A stretch of DNA of 64,000 nucleotides from RBG-16-64-13 sp963718375 (GTDB lineage Bacteria > Actinomycetota > Thermoleophilia > RBG-16-64-13). Both the position numbers and the translations under genes were made by a program. Location of the stretch: contig CAVQZD010000005.1 in assembly GCA_963718375.1 (NCBI GenBank), positions 496,001-560,000 of the forward strand. The letters run 5' to 3'. Below are positions 1-8,641 of this stretch, one piece after another (the stretch's first letter is position 1; each line of letters starts with the position of its first letter). The notes below the pieces were generated by a model that worked only from the letters and a program-made list of their open reading frames with translations, searched no databases and had not been told where the DNA came from.

Positions 1-265
1 CGAAGCTCTTGGCTATCACCACGGAGATGCCGGCACCCTTCAGCGCCATGGGAGCATGCTCACGGGACGAACCGCAGCCGAAGTTCTCCTTGGCCACGAT
101 GATGTCCCCGGGCTTGACCTTGCTCGCGAAGTCAGGGTCGGCGTCCTCCATAACGTGCGGCGCCAGCTCTGCGACCGTGGCCATATTGAGGTAGCGCGCG
201 GCGATGATGAGGTCGGTGTCGATGTCGCGGCCGAAGGTCCAGGCGTGTCCGCGGAGAGCCGTCAT
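1..265 (-). CDS. leuD: 3-isopropylmalate dehydratase small subunit, C-terminus cut by window edge
   Basis: The reverse strand encodes the N-terminal 88 residues of LeuD and then leaves the window. It opens MTALRGHAWTFGRDIDTDLI, the usual small-subunit start, and continues with the swivel-domain signature NFGCGSSREHAP, which contacts substrate carboxylates. Together with LeuC it isomerises 2-isopropylmalate to 3-isopropylmalate in leucine synthesis. Its ATG overlaps the leuC TGA as ATGA, so the subunits are translationally coupled and probably made in equal amounts. The identification is firm; only the missing end is unknown. Confidence 0.93.
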   Translation of the reverse strand, partial: MTALRGHAWTFGRDIDTDLIIAARYLNMATVAELAPHVMEDADPDFASKVKPGDIIVAKENFGCGSSREHAPMALKGAGISVVIAKSF

Positions 266-1572
266 GACTGCCCCCTCTCGCCGGCCGTCACAGGCGCCGG
301 CTTCGCAGGCGCCCCGATCTGCTCTGGGGTCGCTATGTGGCCCGCCACTGCGGTCGCCGCCGCCACGTACGGATTAGCCAGGTATACCTCGGACTCGGGG
401 TCACCCATGCGGCCCACGAAGTTGCGGTTGGTGGTAGCCACAGCGCGCTCGCCCTTGGCCAGCACGCCCATGTGCCCGCCCAGGCAGGGGCCGCAGGTGG
501 GAGTCGAGACAGCCGCTTCGGCCTCCAAGAACACCTCGAAGAGTCCCTCGTCCATGGCCTGCTTCCAGATAGCCTGAGTGGCCGGTATCACGATACAGCG
601 CACGTCCTTGTGCACCTTGCGAGCTCGCAGGATATCGGCCGCCATGCGTAGGTCTTCGATGCGGCCATTGGTGCAGCTGCCTATGACCACCTGGTCGATC
701 TTGATGCTAGAGAGTTCAGCGGCGGCCTTTGTGTTGGAGGGTAGGTGCGGCTTGGAGACGGTCAGTGGGACCTCTTCGGCCTTCCACGAATAAGTCTTCT
801 CATAGACGGCGTCGGGGTCGGACTGGTAGTACCGAGGCTCACGCTGGAAGCGGCCCTCGACATAGGCCTTGGTGATGTCGTCCGGTGCGATGATGCCGCT
901 CTTGCCTCCGGCCTCGATGGCCATGTTGCAGATGGTGAAGCGACCGTCCATGGAAAGGCTGCGGATGGCCGAGCCCGTGAATTCCATGGCCTTGTAGAGA
1001 GCGCCGTCCACCCCTATCTGCCCGATGGTGAAGAGCACGATGTCCTTGCCGGTCACGTAGGGACTGAGCGCCCCCTCGAAGTCGAAGCGATGGCTCTCGG
1101 GTACGCGGAACCAGGCCTGGCCGGTGGCCATGGCCCCCGCCAGGTCGGTGGAGCCGGCCCCGGTCGCGAAGGCGCCAAGCGCGCCATACGTGCAGGTATG
1201 TGAGTCAGCGCCCAGCACCACGTCACCCGGCCCCACCAGGCCCTGCTCGGGGATGAAGGCGTGTTCAACGCCCACGCGGCCTACGTCATACCAGTGGGTC
1301 AGACCATGCTTATGAGAGAACTCGCGCATCTGCTTGACGAGCCCCGCGGATTTGATGTCCTTGTTGGGCGTCCAGTGGTCGGGGATCAGGAGGATCTTGT
1401 CCGGATCGAACACCTTGTCGAAACCGGCCTTCTCGAACTCGTCTATAGCCACCGGAGCGGTGACATCGTTGCCGAAGCAGAAATCCAGCTTGGCCATGAT
1501 CAGTTCGCCCGGCTCCACCGACTCCTTGCCGGCGGCGCGGGCCAGTATCTTCTCCGTCATGGTCATAGCCAT
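262..1572 (-). CDS. leuC: 3-isopropylmalate dehydratase large subunit
   Basis: This 436-residue protein belongs to the aconitase superfamily. IGSCTNGR near residue 300 and TCGPCLGG near residue 360 supply the three Cys ligands of the [4Fe-4S] cluster, and GADSHTCTYGALGAFATGAG near residue 120 is the conserved substrate/cluster segment. The length fits the short archaeal/clostridial-type LeuC that works with a separate LeuD, and leuD follows directly. Homoaconitase or citramalate-pathway activity cannot be excluded in this family, but leuA in the same window favours leucine synthesis. Three ATGs lie close together at the start; 1572 is the outermost and has a weak GGGGGT ribosome site. Confidence 0.92.
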   Translation of the reverse strand: MAMTMTEKILARAAGKESVEPGELIMAKLDFCFGNDVTAPVAIDEFEKAGFDKVFDPDKILLIPDHWTPNKDIKSAGLVKQMREFSHKHGLTHWYDVGRVGVEHAFIPEQGLVGPGDVVLGADSHTCTYGALGAFATGAGSTDLAGAMATGQAWFRVPESHRFDFEGALSPYVTGKDIVLFTIGQIGVDGALYKAMEFTGSAIRSLSMDGRFTICNMAIEAGGKSGIIAPDDITKAYVEGRFQREPRYYQSDPDAVYEKTYSWKAEEVPLTVSKPHLPSNTKAAAELSSIKIDQVVIGSCTNGRIEDLRMAADILRARKVHKDVRCIVIPATQAIWKQAMDEGLFEVFLEAEAAVSTPTCGPCLGGHMGVLAKGERAVATTNRNFVGRMGDPESEVYLANPYVAAATAVAGHIATPEQIGAPAKPAPVTAGERGQS

Positions 1573-1742
1573 GCCACGTACCCCCGTTCCTGAGAGACTT
1601 GCCGCGGTGGGTGTGAGCGCCAGCAGTGAGATGCAGACGCCTACAAACCTGCGCTCCTATTGTACACGCGCACCCGCTCGCACCGTGGAGCGCGTGAAGC
1701 GACCCGCACCCCCGGGTGGCGCCCCGTGATACCCTGCCGCTC
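1573..1742. promoter_or_regulatory. divergent intergenic region between leuC and a DUF218 gene
   Basis: This 170-bp gap must hold the leuCD promoter (leftward) and that of the DUF218 gene (rightward). On the reverse strand a TACAAT at 1664-1659 is a fair -10 box, leaving a 5' leader of roughly 80 nt before leuC. No convincing -35 box, leader peptide or terminator was found. The promoter call rests on one hexamer and is tentative. Confidence 0.3.
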
Positions 1743-2429
1743 ATGAGAGAGCAAAGCCGCAGGCGCAGGATCATCTTCTGGTCGCTCCTCACCCTGGGTG
1801 CCCTCGGGATACTCGTCGGTGTGATCATCCTCGCCACCAATCTGATCGTCACCAGAGGGGCGAAAGACCACATCGTGGAGACGGTCGAGGAAGCTCCCGA
1901 CGCCCAGTGCGCCATAGTACTGGGGGCCCGGATCCACGACGACGGGACGCCCTTCCCCATGTTGACCGACCGCCTCGAGACGGGGATAGCTCTCTATGAA
2001 GCAGGCAAGGTCGACAAACTGCTCTTGTCGGGAGACCACGGGCAGAAGGAGTACGACGAGGTGGGCGCCATGCTCGACTATGTGCTCGCACGCGGCCTGC
2101 CTGAAGAAGACGTGTTCACCGACCACGCGGGGTTCGACACCTACGACACGATGTATCGGGCGCGAGACGTGTTTCAGGTGAAGTCCGCCCTGGTGGTGAC
2201 CCAGGGCTATCACCTGTCGCGAGCCGTGTACATCGCTCGCGCATTGGGTCTGGACGCGGTGGGCGTGACCGCGGATATCCAGGTCTACCTGCATCCTCTC
2301 CGGAATGAGCTGCGGGAGATCCTTGCCAGGGTGAAGGCCGTCGGGCAGCTACACATCACTCACGCGAAGCCCGAGTACCTAGGCCCGGTCATCCCCATCA
2401 CCGGCGATGGACGGGCGACGCGCGGCTAG
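1743..2429 (+). CDS. SanA/YdcF-like DUF218 membrane-anchored protein
   Basis: This 228-residue protein has a basic N-terminus (REQSRRRR) and a single membrane segment at about residues 10-32, followed by an extracytoplasmic DUF218 domain. Family hallmarks are AIVLGARIHDDGTP, the LLSGDHG loop and the TQGYHLSRAVYIAR segment. SanA/YdcF proteins are linked to envelope permeability, but the biochemical activity is not settled. The ATG at 1743 starts just before the membrane segment; a GTG at 1716 would add nine residues with no clear role. Its TAG overlaps the stop of the convergent gene within a CTAG tetranucleotide. Confidence 0.75.
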   Translation: MREQSRRRRIIFWSLLTLGALGILVGVIILATNLIVTRGAKDHIVETVEEAPDAQCAIVLGARIHDDGTPFPMLTDRLETGIALYEAGKVDKLLLSGDHGQKEYDEVGAMLDYVLARGLPEEDVFTDHAGFDTYDTMYRARDVFQVKSALVVTQGYHLSRAVYIARALGLDAVGVTADIQVYLHPLRNELREILARVKAVGQLHITHAKPEYLGPVIPITGDGRATRG

Positions 2430-2794
2430 AAGAACTCCTCCGCCTTCTCGATGTCCGCGGGCTCAGTCGCCCAATCGATGCCCACATAGTTGACCTGCTC
2501 CTCCGCCGCGGAGGCGACTATGCCGGCTAGTACCTTCTCCGCTTCGGCCCGAGCACGAGCCACTGAACCGCCCCAGTCGCACTTGTAGTCGCCGACCTCG
2601 TACGAAGACCAACCCACTACCGCGGGCACCCCCTCTTCGTCCAGCACCCAAGCCTCGACACCGAAGACCACCGCCCCCGTGTCCGCCAGGGCAGCGATCA
2701 CTGCCCCTGCCCTGTCCAAGGGCCAGGCCCAGTTGGGCCCGTCGGCTTTCGCGGACCCACGCAGATCTTCAGGGAGTGCACTGAGATCCTTCAT
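2426..2794 (-). CDS. hypothetical protein, 122 residues
   Basis: A small acidic soluble protein without signal peptide or membrane segment. It contains GVEAWVLDEEGVPAVVGWSSY, a short segment resembling the beta-hairpin of some Imm-type immunity proteins, followed by a helical acidic C-terminus ending EKAEEFF. No toxin gene is adjacent, so an immunity role is only a guess. An AGGAGT-like ribosome site precedes the ATG (reverse complement of gggactcctttctt). No family is assigned. Confidence 0.55.
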   Translation of the reverse strand: MKDLSALPEDLRGSAKADGPNWAWPLDRAGAVIAALADTGAVVFGVEAWVLDEEGVPAVVGWSSYEVGDYKCDWGGSVARARAEAEKVLAGIVASAAEEQVNYVGIDWATEPADIEKAEEFF

Positions 2795-2869
2795 CGACTT
2801 GGGACTCCTTTCTTGCCCGCAACATACGGGTATTCCCCAGGGGCGGCCTCAAACAAGCCCTGCAAGCCC

Positions 2870-3682
2870 CTATTTGCTCAGATGCATGGGCACGTATCCC
2901 CTGCGGAGCCCGCCATCTTGGGCCTGGGCGGTGATACCCACCAGATAGTCGCCGGCAAACAGACTATCGGTGAGCACGCGCAGCGGCCATGAACCCAACG
3001 TGAGTGTGTCCGCGACCGCAGAAGTGATCGAGAACCCCCCTGTCGCATCGGGGTTGAACAATTGGACGAAAGGAGCGAAGCGATCGCCTTGCCCAGGCGT
3101 CAAGACCTTGCCGGCCCGCCTGTCCCCTTCTGGGTAGCCGATAGCACGCCTCAGCGCGCCATCGGCGCTGAACCCCAGCAGCGCCCGCAGGGGCTTGGTC
3201 TCCCCGGCCACCGTGTACAGACCGCCTTGTCGGTAGCCCGGGCTGGAGTACCCCTCGGGAAACGCGAAACAGAAGGCTTGGTTGGCTCCGTCGGTCACCA
3301 GGCGCAGAAGAGGCCTTGTCCTCACTCTGACGTCCACTGGGTCGTCCCAATCGGGGCGAGTGATGCCACTGCTACCCTCGTTGCGCTCCGCCCTTATGTA
3401 CTCCCTGGTGACAGGTCCGTAGTAGCGGTCCTGGGCACTGTCCTTGACTAGGACCTCCGCGTACAGATAGGCGAGGTCGGGTCCGGTCACCCTGGCCGTC
3501 ACGATCAATGCTTCCCCATCGGGCTCCACTCGCAGGTCATCGATGCTCAGGCTACCGACCCCGGAGGGGTTGTCGTCGCCCGCGTGCAAGCCCTCTGAAG
3601 CGCCGTTGCCGGTGACCGCTCCCTCAAGCGCAGAGACATGCAGCCCCTTGCCCTTGTGCATGTATGTGTCCAGCATCGCCAT
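2870..3682 (-). CDS. hypothetical beta-rich protein, 270 residues
   Basis: No recognised family. The ATG at 3682 is preferred because AGAGG sits five bases upstream; an in-frame ATG at 3697 would add five residues and use no visible ribosome site. The protein is cytoplasmic-looking (no signal peptide), rich in Gly, Asp and aromatic residues and probably mostly beta strand. It contains two alternating hydrophobic stretches around residues 55-90 (a RVTGPDLAYLYAEVLVKD region) and 225-265. It is transcribed toward the 122-residue hypothetical gene with a 75-bp gap and may share its transcript. Confidence 0.6.
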   Translation of the reverse strand: MAMLDTYMHKGKGLHVSALEGAVTGNGASEGLHAGDDNPSGVGSLSIDDLRVEPDGEALIVTARVTGPDLAYLYAEVLVKDSAQDRYYGPVTREYIRAERNEGSSGITRPDWDDPVDVRVRTRPLLRLVTDGANQAFCFAFPEGYSSPGYRQGGLYTVAGETKPLRALLGFSADGALRRAIGYPEGDRRAGKVLTPGQGDRFAPFVQLFNPDATGGFSITSAVADTLTLGSWPLRVLTDSLFAGDYLVGITAQAQDGGLRRGYVPMHLSK

Positions 3683-3770
3683 GTCCACCTCTTGCATACC
3701 CCAGCCTTAGGTGGGGAAGATACCGGAAAAGCGTTCTGCGATAAATAGGAGACGGTGGTGGTGGACGCAA

Positions 3771-4442
3771 ATGACCGAGACAGATTCTGAGTCACGGCCT
3801 GCCGCCCACGAGGATGAGGGCCTGGCCGAATACAGGAGCAAACGCGACTTCACCCGAACGGCGGAGCCTGCCGGGGGTGATCGCGCCCGGCAGGAGCCCG
3901 GGGGTCAGTCCGATTCGCGGCGATCATTCGTGGTGCAGAAACACGACGCCTCGAGCCTGCATTATGACTTCAGGCTCGAACTGGATGGAGTGCTGAAGTC
4001 TTGGGCAGTACCTAAGGGTCCCTCTCTAGATCCTGCCGACAAGCGCTTGGCCGTGATGACCGAGGATCACCCCCTGCAGTACGCCACCTTCGAGGGTGTG
4101 ATACCTCAAGGTGAATATGGAGGAGGCACAGTCCTAGTGTGGGACAACGGCTGGTGGGAGCCGGACCTTGCCTGGATCGCCGCCGTCAAGGGCACGCCCC
4201 CCACAGACCCGGCGGCCGCTCTGGCCAAAGGGGAACTCAAGTTGGTGCTCCACGGCGCCAAACTCACCGGCAGCTGGGCTCTGGTGCAGATGAAGGGACG
4301 CGGGGAGAAGAACTGGCTGCTCATCAAGCACCGAGACGAAGCGGCCCGCCCGGGAGCCAAGGTCGTAGAGGAAGCGCCCGACTCGGTGGCCACCGGCCGC
4401 TCACTCGAGCAGGTCGCCGACCAAGAGGCCGCCGGACACTGA
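3771..4442 (+). CDS. stand-alone LigD-type 3'-phosphoesterase domain protein
   Basis: A 223-residue protein that opens with the typical LigD phosphoesterase lead-in (LAEYRSKRDFTRTAEP), followed by QKHDASSLHYDFRLELDG, where the His and Asp ligands of the catalytic metal site lie, and GVIPQGEYGGGTVLVWDNGWW. In bacterial non-homologous end joining this domain trims 3' ribonucleotides and 3' phosphates. Here it is separate from ligase and polymerase domains, and neither Ku nor a ligase gene is nearby. The ATG at 3771 fits the domain start; earlier in-frame codons would add unrelated sequence. Confidence 0.9.
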   Translation: MTETDSESRPAAHEDEGLAEYRSKRDFTRTAEPAGGDRARQEPGGQSDSRRSFVVQKHDASSLHYDFRLELDGVLKSWAVPKGPSLDPADKRLAVMTEDHPLQYATFEGVIPQGEYGGGTVLVWDNGWWEPDLAWIAAVKGTPPTDPAAALAKGELKLVLHGAKLTGSWALVQMKGRGEKNWLLIKHRDEAARPGAKVVEEAPDSVATGRSLEQVADQEAAGH

Positions 4443-4481
4443 GGCCGGGATGCGTGGCACCTCGGTCGGAAGGGGAGTGAG

Positions 4482-5435
4482 TTGAAGATCCTAGTATGCG
4501 GCGCCACCGGATTCGTGGGCCAAGCCATAACCCGACGCCTCATAGAGGCAGGCCACGCGGTGCGTGCCTTGACGCGGTCTCCCGACGCCGCCTTGCACTC
4601 GCTGGCCGCTGTCGACACCCTGAGTGAGGCTCTGCGTGTCGGCCAGTTGCTCCCCCATCGCGGCGACGTGACCGACGTGGACACGCTGGCAACGGCCGTC
4701 TCGGGGGTGGACGCGGTTGTACAGGCTGCCCAATTCAAGGGCGCCCCGGTAGAGCGACCGGGAGCAGGTCTGACCTACGAGGATGTCGACCATCGCGGCA
4801 CCGTGAACGTACTCTCCGCGATAACCGCCACCGCTGCTCATCCACACTTCGTATACGCGAGCGGCATAACAGTCGACGCACAGGCGGCGGGGCCTTGGAA
4901 CGTGGCCAAGTGGAAAGCCGAAGAAGCCGTACGCTTGAGCGGTCTGCCTTGGACCATCGTCCGCAGCTGCTGGGCCTACGGACCGCGCGACAAAGCGCTC
5001 AACCGGCTGCTCAGCTACTCGAACCTGCTGCCTTTCGTGCCGGTGTTCGGGGACGGCCAGGCGGCTCTTACCCCCGTGTTCGTCGAGGACATCGGCCGCC
5101 TGTTCGCGAGAATAGTGGACAGCCCGATCGAGAGTCGGGACACGCTCTTTCGGCTTGGCGGGCCAGACCTGGTGACCCTCGATGACTTTCTGCGTGCGGC
5201 TCTTGAGCACATGGGCCGCCACCGGCCGATACTGCACATCCCCGTGCCTCTGGGTAGGCTGGCGGCCCTGCCCCTTCAGCTACTGCCCTGGCGGCCATTG
5301 ACCCCCGACGCTGTGGACTTCGTCGCCCAGGCCGGTGCGGTGACAGACGAAGACCGGTGTCTGTTGAGAGAACGCTTCCCCGGCTTCGAGACGACACCGC
5401 TCAGAGAAGGCCTGGCTTCGTACCTCGCGCGCTAG
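4482..5435 (+). CDS. NAD(P)-binding epimerase/NDUFA9-like Rossmann protein
   Basis: A 317-residue extended short-chain dehydrogenase-like protein. CGATGFVGQAITRRLIEAGH at residues 6-25 is the dinucleotide-binding GxxGxxG loop with following helix, and FVYASGIT with a WKAEEAVR helix occupies the position of the active-site region, although a canonical YxxxK is not evident. This suggests an atypical, NmrA/NDUFA9-like member that may bind a nucleotide or quinone-related ligand rather than epimerise a sugar. The start is a TTG with a strong AAGGGGAG site a few bases upstream. Its stop overlaps that of cysK in a CTAG. Confidence 0.75.
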   Translation: MKILVCGATGFVGQAITRRLIEAGHAVRALTRSPDAALHSLAAVDTLSEALRVGQLLPHRGDVTDVDTLATAVSGVDAVVQAAQFKGAPVERPGAGLTYEDVDHRGTVNVLSAITATAAHPHFVYASGITVDAQAAGPWNVAKWKAEEAVRLSGLPWTIVRSCWAYGPRDKALNRLLSYSNLLPFVPVFGDGQAALTPVFVEDIGRLFARIVDSPIESRDTLFRLGGPDLVTLDDFLRAALEHMGRHRPILHIPVPLGRLAALPLQLLPWRPLTPDAVDFVAQAGAVTDEDRCLLRERFPGFETTPLREGLASYLAR

Positions 5436-6379
5436 CTGAAGAGCTCAGTAGACAGGTAGCGCTCGCCCGCGTCGGGAAGTATGACCACTACCGTCTTGCC
5501 GGAGAACTCATCCGACGTGGCCAGGCGCGCCGCGGCTGCCGCCGCGGCCCCACTCGAGATCCCACACAGGATGCCCTCTTCCTTGGCCAACCTCCGGGCC
5601 ATCTCGAACGCCTCTTCGTTGGTCACCGTCTCCACTCGATCGACCAGAGACAGATCCAGGTTCTTGGGGATGAAACCGGCGCCTATCCCTTGGATCTTGT
5701 GCGGTCCGGGCTTGACTTCCACGCGGTCCAACGTCTGACTGATCACTGGGCTGCCGGCCGGCTCCACAGCCACCGAGTACAGCGGCTGTTTCTTGACCAC
5801 TTCGAAGTACCTCGAGACGCCCGTCAGCGTGCCGCCAGTGCCGACGCCCGCCACCAAGACATCCGCCTGCCCGTCCGTGTCTGCGAAGATCTCCGGCCCC
5901 GTTGTCTTCTCATGGATCGCCGGGTTGGCAGCGTTGCTGAACTGGTCGGGCAAGAGGTAGTGTTCGGGGTCGCCGGCGGCCAACTCTTCGGCGGCGCGTA
6001 TGGCTCCTTTCATACCCTCGGTGCCAGGGGTAAGCAGCAGTTCGGCGCCCAGATACGCGAGCACTTTGCGCCGCTCCAGGCTCATCGTGTCGGGCATGGT
6101 GAGCATCAGCTTGTAGCCTCGGGCGGCGCACACGTAGGCCAGAGCGATACCGGTATTGCCGCTGGTGGGCTCCACGATGATCGTGTGCGAGTTCAGGCGT
6201 CCCCTGTCCTCGGCATCCCAGATCATGGAAGCCCCGACGCGGCACTTCACGGAATAGGCGGGGTTGCGACCTTCGATCTTCGCCAGCACCCGGCCCTTGC
6301 CGGCGCCGACCACCCTGTTCAACCGCACCAGCGGGGTGCGCCCGATAGAGAGTGAGTTGTCTTCGAAGATCGTGGCCAT
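5432..6379 (-). CDS. cysK: cysteine synthase (O-acetylserine sulfhydrylase)
   Basis: A 315-residue fold-type II PLP enzyme that makes cysteine from O-acetylserine and sulfide. The PLP lysine is in SVKCR (about residue 45), the substrate loop is EPTSGNTGIALAY, and the phosphate-binding glycine loop is GVGTGGTLTG. Length is normal. It begins one base after the metY stop (TGACATG), so the two sulfhydrylases are co-translated. CysM or cystathionine beta-synthase-like specificity is possible, but the N-terminal TIFEDNSLSIGRTPLVRLNR segment matches CysK best. Confidence 0.93.
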   Translation of the reverse strand: MATIFEDNSLSIGRTPLVRLNRVVGAGKGRVLAKIEGRNPAYSVKCRVGASMIWDAEDRGRLNSHTIIVEPTSGNTGIALAYVCAARGYKLMLTMPDTMSLERRKVLAYLGAELLLTPGTEGMKGAIRAAEELAAGDPEHYLLPDQFSNAANPAIHEKTTGPEIFADTDGQADVLVAGVGTGGTLTGVSRYFEVVKKQPLYSVAVEPAGSPVISQTLDRVEVKPGPHKIQGIGAGFIPKNLDLSLVDRVETVTNEEAFEMARRLAKEEGILCGISSGAAAAAAARLATSDEFSGKTVVVILPDAGERYLSTELFS

Positions 6380-6380
6380 G

Positions 6381-7700
6381 TCAGGCTCCTTTCCGGAGCG
6401 CCTGGTCGAGGTCGGCGATTATGTCCTTGATGTCTTCGATGCCTACCGAGACCCGCACCGAACCCGGTGTGACTCCCGCTTTGAGCTGCTCGGCGGGGGT
6501 GAGTTGCTGGTGAGTGGTGCTGGCCGGATGGATGACCAGGGTCTTGGCGTCCAAGATGTTGGCCACGTGCGAAGCCAGCTTCACCGAGTCGATGAAGCGC
6601 TTGCCTGCCTCCAAGCCACCCTTGATCTCGAAACCCAAGAGCGCACCGGGACCCAAGGGGAAGTATCGCTGGGCGCGCTCGAAGTCCGGGTGACCGGGTA
6701 GGCCCGCGTAGTCCACGGAGCTCACCTGCGGATGGTCGCTCAGAAAGGCCGCCACGGCCTTCGCGTTAGCCAGATGGGCTCGGGCACGCAAGGGCAGTGT
6801 CTCCAGCCCCTGGAGGAACAACCAGGAGTTGAAGGGCGAGATAGAGGCCCCCAGATCGCGCAGGAGACCCGTGCGGATCTTGAGTACGTAGGCCAGCCCG
6901 GGAGCCGCCGCTTTGTCGTGACCGCCGAACGCCTCCCAGAAATTGACCCCGTGGTATGCGGGATCGGGCTCAGTGATCTCGGGGAACTTGCCTGAGGTCT
7001 TCCAGTCAAAGTCACCCTTCTCGATGACCGCTCCCCCGATGGAGGTCCCGTGGCCGCCGATGAGCTTGGTCAGCGAGTAGACGACGATGTCGGCCCCGTA
7101 GTCGAAGGGGTTGGAGATGGGCGGCGGTGCGACGGTGTTGTCCACTATGAAGGGCAGATCGTGTCGGTGCGCGATCTCGGCGATGGCCGCCAGGTCGTCC
7201 ACATTGCCCTTCGGATTGCCTATAGACTCGATGAAGAGAAGGCGGGTGTTCTCGTCGATAGCCTTCTCGAAGTTGGCGGGGTCGCGAGAATCCACCAGGC
7301 GCGCCTCGATGCCAAAGCGCTTGAACGGTCCCCTGAACTGGGCGACGGTGCCCCCATAGAGCTTGTCGCCGCTGACGAAGTTCTGACCCGCCGACGTGAT
7401 GGCCGCGATGGCGTAGAAGATCGCTGAGGCACCCGAAGCGGTGGCCACCGCACCTGTGGCCCCATGGAGGGCGGCCAGGCGTTTCTCCAGCACATCCGTG
7501 GTCGGATTGGTGAGGCGAGTGTAGATGTTGCCGAACGCCTTAAGAGCGAAGAGGTCGGCCGCATGTTCCGCGTCGCGGAACACATAGCTGGTGGTCTGAT
7601 AGATGGGCACGGCCCTGGACCCAGTGTCCTGGTCGGGAGTGTGGCCCGCATGAAGAGCCAAGGTATCCAGATGGTAGTTGTCGAGATCGAAATCAGTCAT
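6381..7700 (-). CDS. metY: O-acetylhomoserine sulfhydrylase
   Basis: A 439-residue Cys/Met-metabolism PLP enzyme of about the length of O-acetylhomoserine aminocarboxypropyltransferases, longer than MetB/MetC. DTLALHAGHTPDQDTGSRAV and PIYQTTSYVF start the protein, VVYSLTKLIGGHG carries the PLP lysine, and the C-terminus holds HPASTTHQQLTPAEQ and GSVRVSVGIEDIKDI. It assimilates sulfide directly into homocysteine, or methanethiol into methionine. Paired with cysK, it forms a sulfide-assimilation unit. No S-box or other riboswitch was seen in the 65-bp gap upstream. Confidence 0.93.
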   Translation of the reverse strand: MTDFDLDNYHLDTLALHAGHTPDQDTGSRAVPIYQTTSYVFRDAEHAADLFALKAFGNIYTRLTNPTTDVLEKRLAALHGATGAVATASGASAIFYAIAAITSAGQNFVSGDKLYGGTVAQFRGPFKRFGIEARLVDSRDPANFEKAIDENTRLLFIESIGNPKGNVDDLAAIAEIAHRHDLPFIVDNTVAPPPISNPFDYGADIVVYSLTKLIGGHGTSIGGAVIEKGDFDWKTSGKFPEITEPDPAYHGVNFWEAFGGHDKAAAPGLAYVLKIRTGLLRDLGASISPFNSWLFLQGLETLPLRARAHLANAKAVAAFLSDHPQVSSVDYAGLPGHPDFERAQRYFPLGPGALLGFEIKGGLEAGKRFIDSVKLASHVANILDAKTLVIHPASTTHQQLTPAEQLKAGVTPGSVRVSVGIEDIKDIIADLDQALRKGA

Positions 7701-7765
7701 GATCGCGCCTTTCCGCTAGCCCTGTGCTTGTGAAGTAGGCTCGGTGCCCGCTGGGTGTTGGGTCG

Positions 7766-8641
7766 CTAGACGCCCAACTGGTCCAGCAGGCCCGGCAGGT
7801 CCGCCAAGCTGTCCAGCACGTGGTCTGGCAATACCCACTCTCCGGTGATCTCAGCCCTCCACAGATCTTCACCCGTGGTCACGCCCGTGAGAGTCAGGGC
7901 AGCCACCATGCCCGCAGCCTTCGCCATGGCGATGTCGGTGCTCAGGCGGTCACCTACGAACAATGTCTCGGCCGCCGGCACATGTGTGACCGCCGCCAAG
8001 GTCTCCGCCAGAGTCATGGAGGGCTTGCCCACTATCACCGGCTCGCGCTCGGAAGCTGCACTGACTGCGGCCACCAGAGACCCGGCCCCCGGCTCCAGCC
8101 CATGCGGGGTGGGGAAGGTGGCGTCGCTGTTGGTCGCCACGTAAAGAGCCCCTGACCTCAGGGCCGCCTGCGCCGCCGCCAGGACCCTGTAGTCGAAGCC
8201 CAGGTCTAAGCCCACGACGACAGCGGCTGGCTCGGCTCCGTCGACGGCCGCACCCGATGCAGTCAGAGGGAGCTCCGTCACGTGGTGGGCGTCAAAACCA
8301 GCCTCGCTGAGCTCGCGCACGAGACCCTTCTCCCCGACTACTGCCACCAGGCTGCCCTCGGGCACCCGCCCGGAGAGCCAGGTGCCGCACACGAAGCCGG
8401 AGGTCAGGACCCTGCCCACACCGGCCGGCAGGCCCGCTCGCTCGAGTCGCTCGGAGACCTGCTCGCGATGCGCCGTAGAGTTGTTGCTGACGTAGCGGAG
8501 GTCCATCCCTCTGCCGAGAGCGTCCTGCAAAGCCTCGGCCACACCCGGCAGCACTTCACTGCCCCGCCAGACGACCCCGTCGAGGTCCAGCGCGACCAGC
8601 CGCGGCGGCAGCCCTTCTTCTGGCTGCAAGACCGCGCCCAT
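7766..8641 (-). CDS. HAD-IIA (NagD-like) phosphatase
   Basis: A 291-residue haloacid-dehalogenase hydrolase. ALDLDGVVWRG holds the nucleophile Asp of motif I, YVSNNS is motif II, VGKPS carries the motif III lysine and FVGDRLSTDIAMAKAAGM is motif IV with its acidic pair. The large cap between motifs II and III marks subclass IIA (NagD, phosphoglycolate or p-nitrophenyl phosphatases); the substrate is not predictable. The ATG at 8641 overlaps the stop of the upstream DUF362 gene (TGATG). A longer reading from 8725 would lie inside that gene and is disfavoured. Confidence 0.85.
   Translation of the reverse strand: MGAVLQPEEGLPPRLVALDLDGVVWRGSEVLPGVAEALQDALGRGMDLRYVSNNSTAHREQVSERLERAGLPAGVGRVLTSGFVCGTWLSGRVPEGSLVAVVGEKGLVRELSEAGFDAHHVTELPLTASGAAVDGAEPAAVVVGLDLGFDYRVLAAAQAALRSGALYVATNSDATFPTPHGLEPGAGSLVAAVSAASEREPVIVGKPSMTLAETLAAVTHVPAAETLFVGDRLSTDIAMAKAAGMVAALTLTGVTTGEDLWRAEITGEWVLPDHVLDSLADLPGLLDQLGV

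Noticed and set aside
5357..6355. 332-codon open frame opposite cysK, and similar long frames opposite leuC, pabBC, dnaE2, yyaL and vanW
   Set aside because: They lie antisense to well-identified genes, have Arg/His-rich compositions typical of GC-rich shadow frames and no ribosome sites or family features.
7701..7765. SAM riboswitch upstream of metY
   Set aside because: The gap is 65 bases with no recognisable S-box or other SAM-binding fold.
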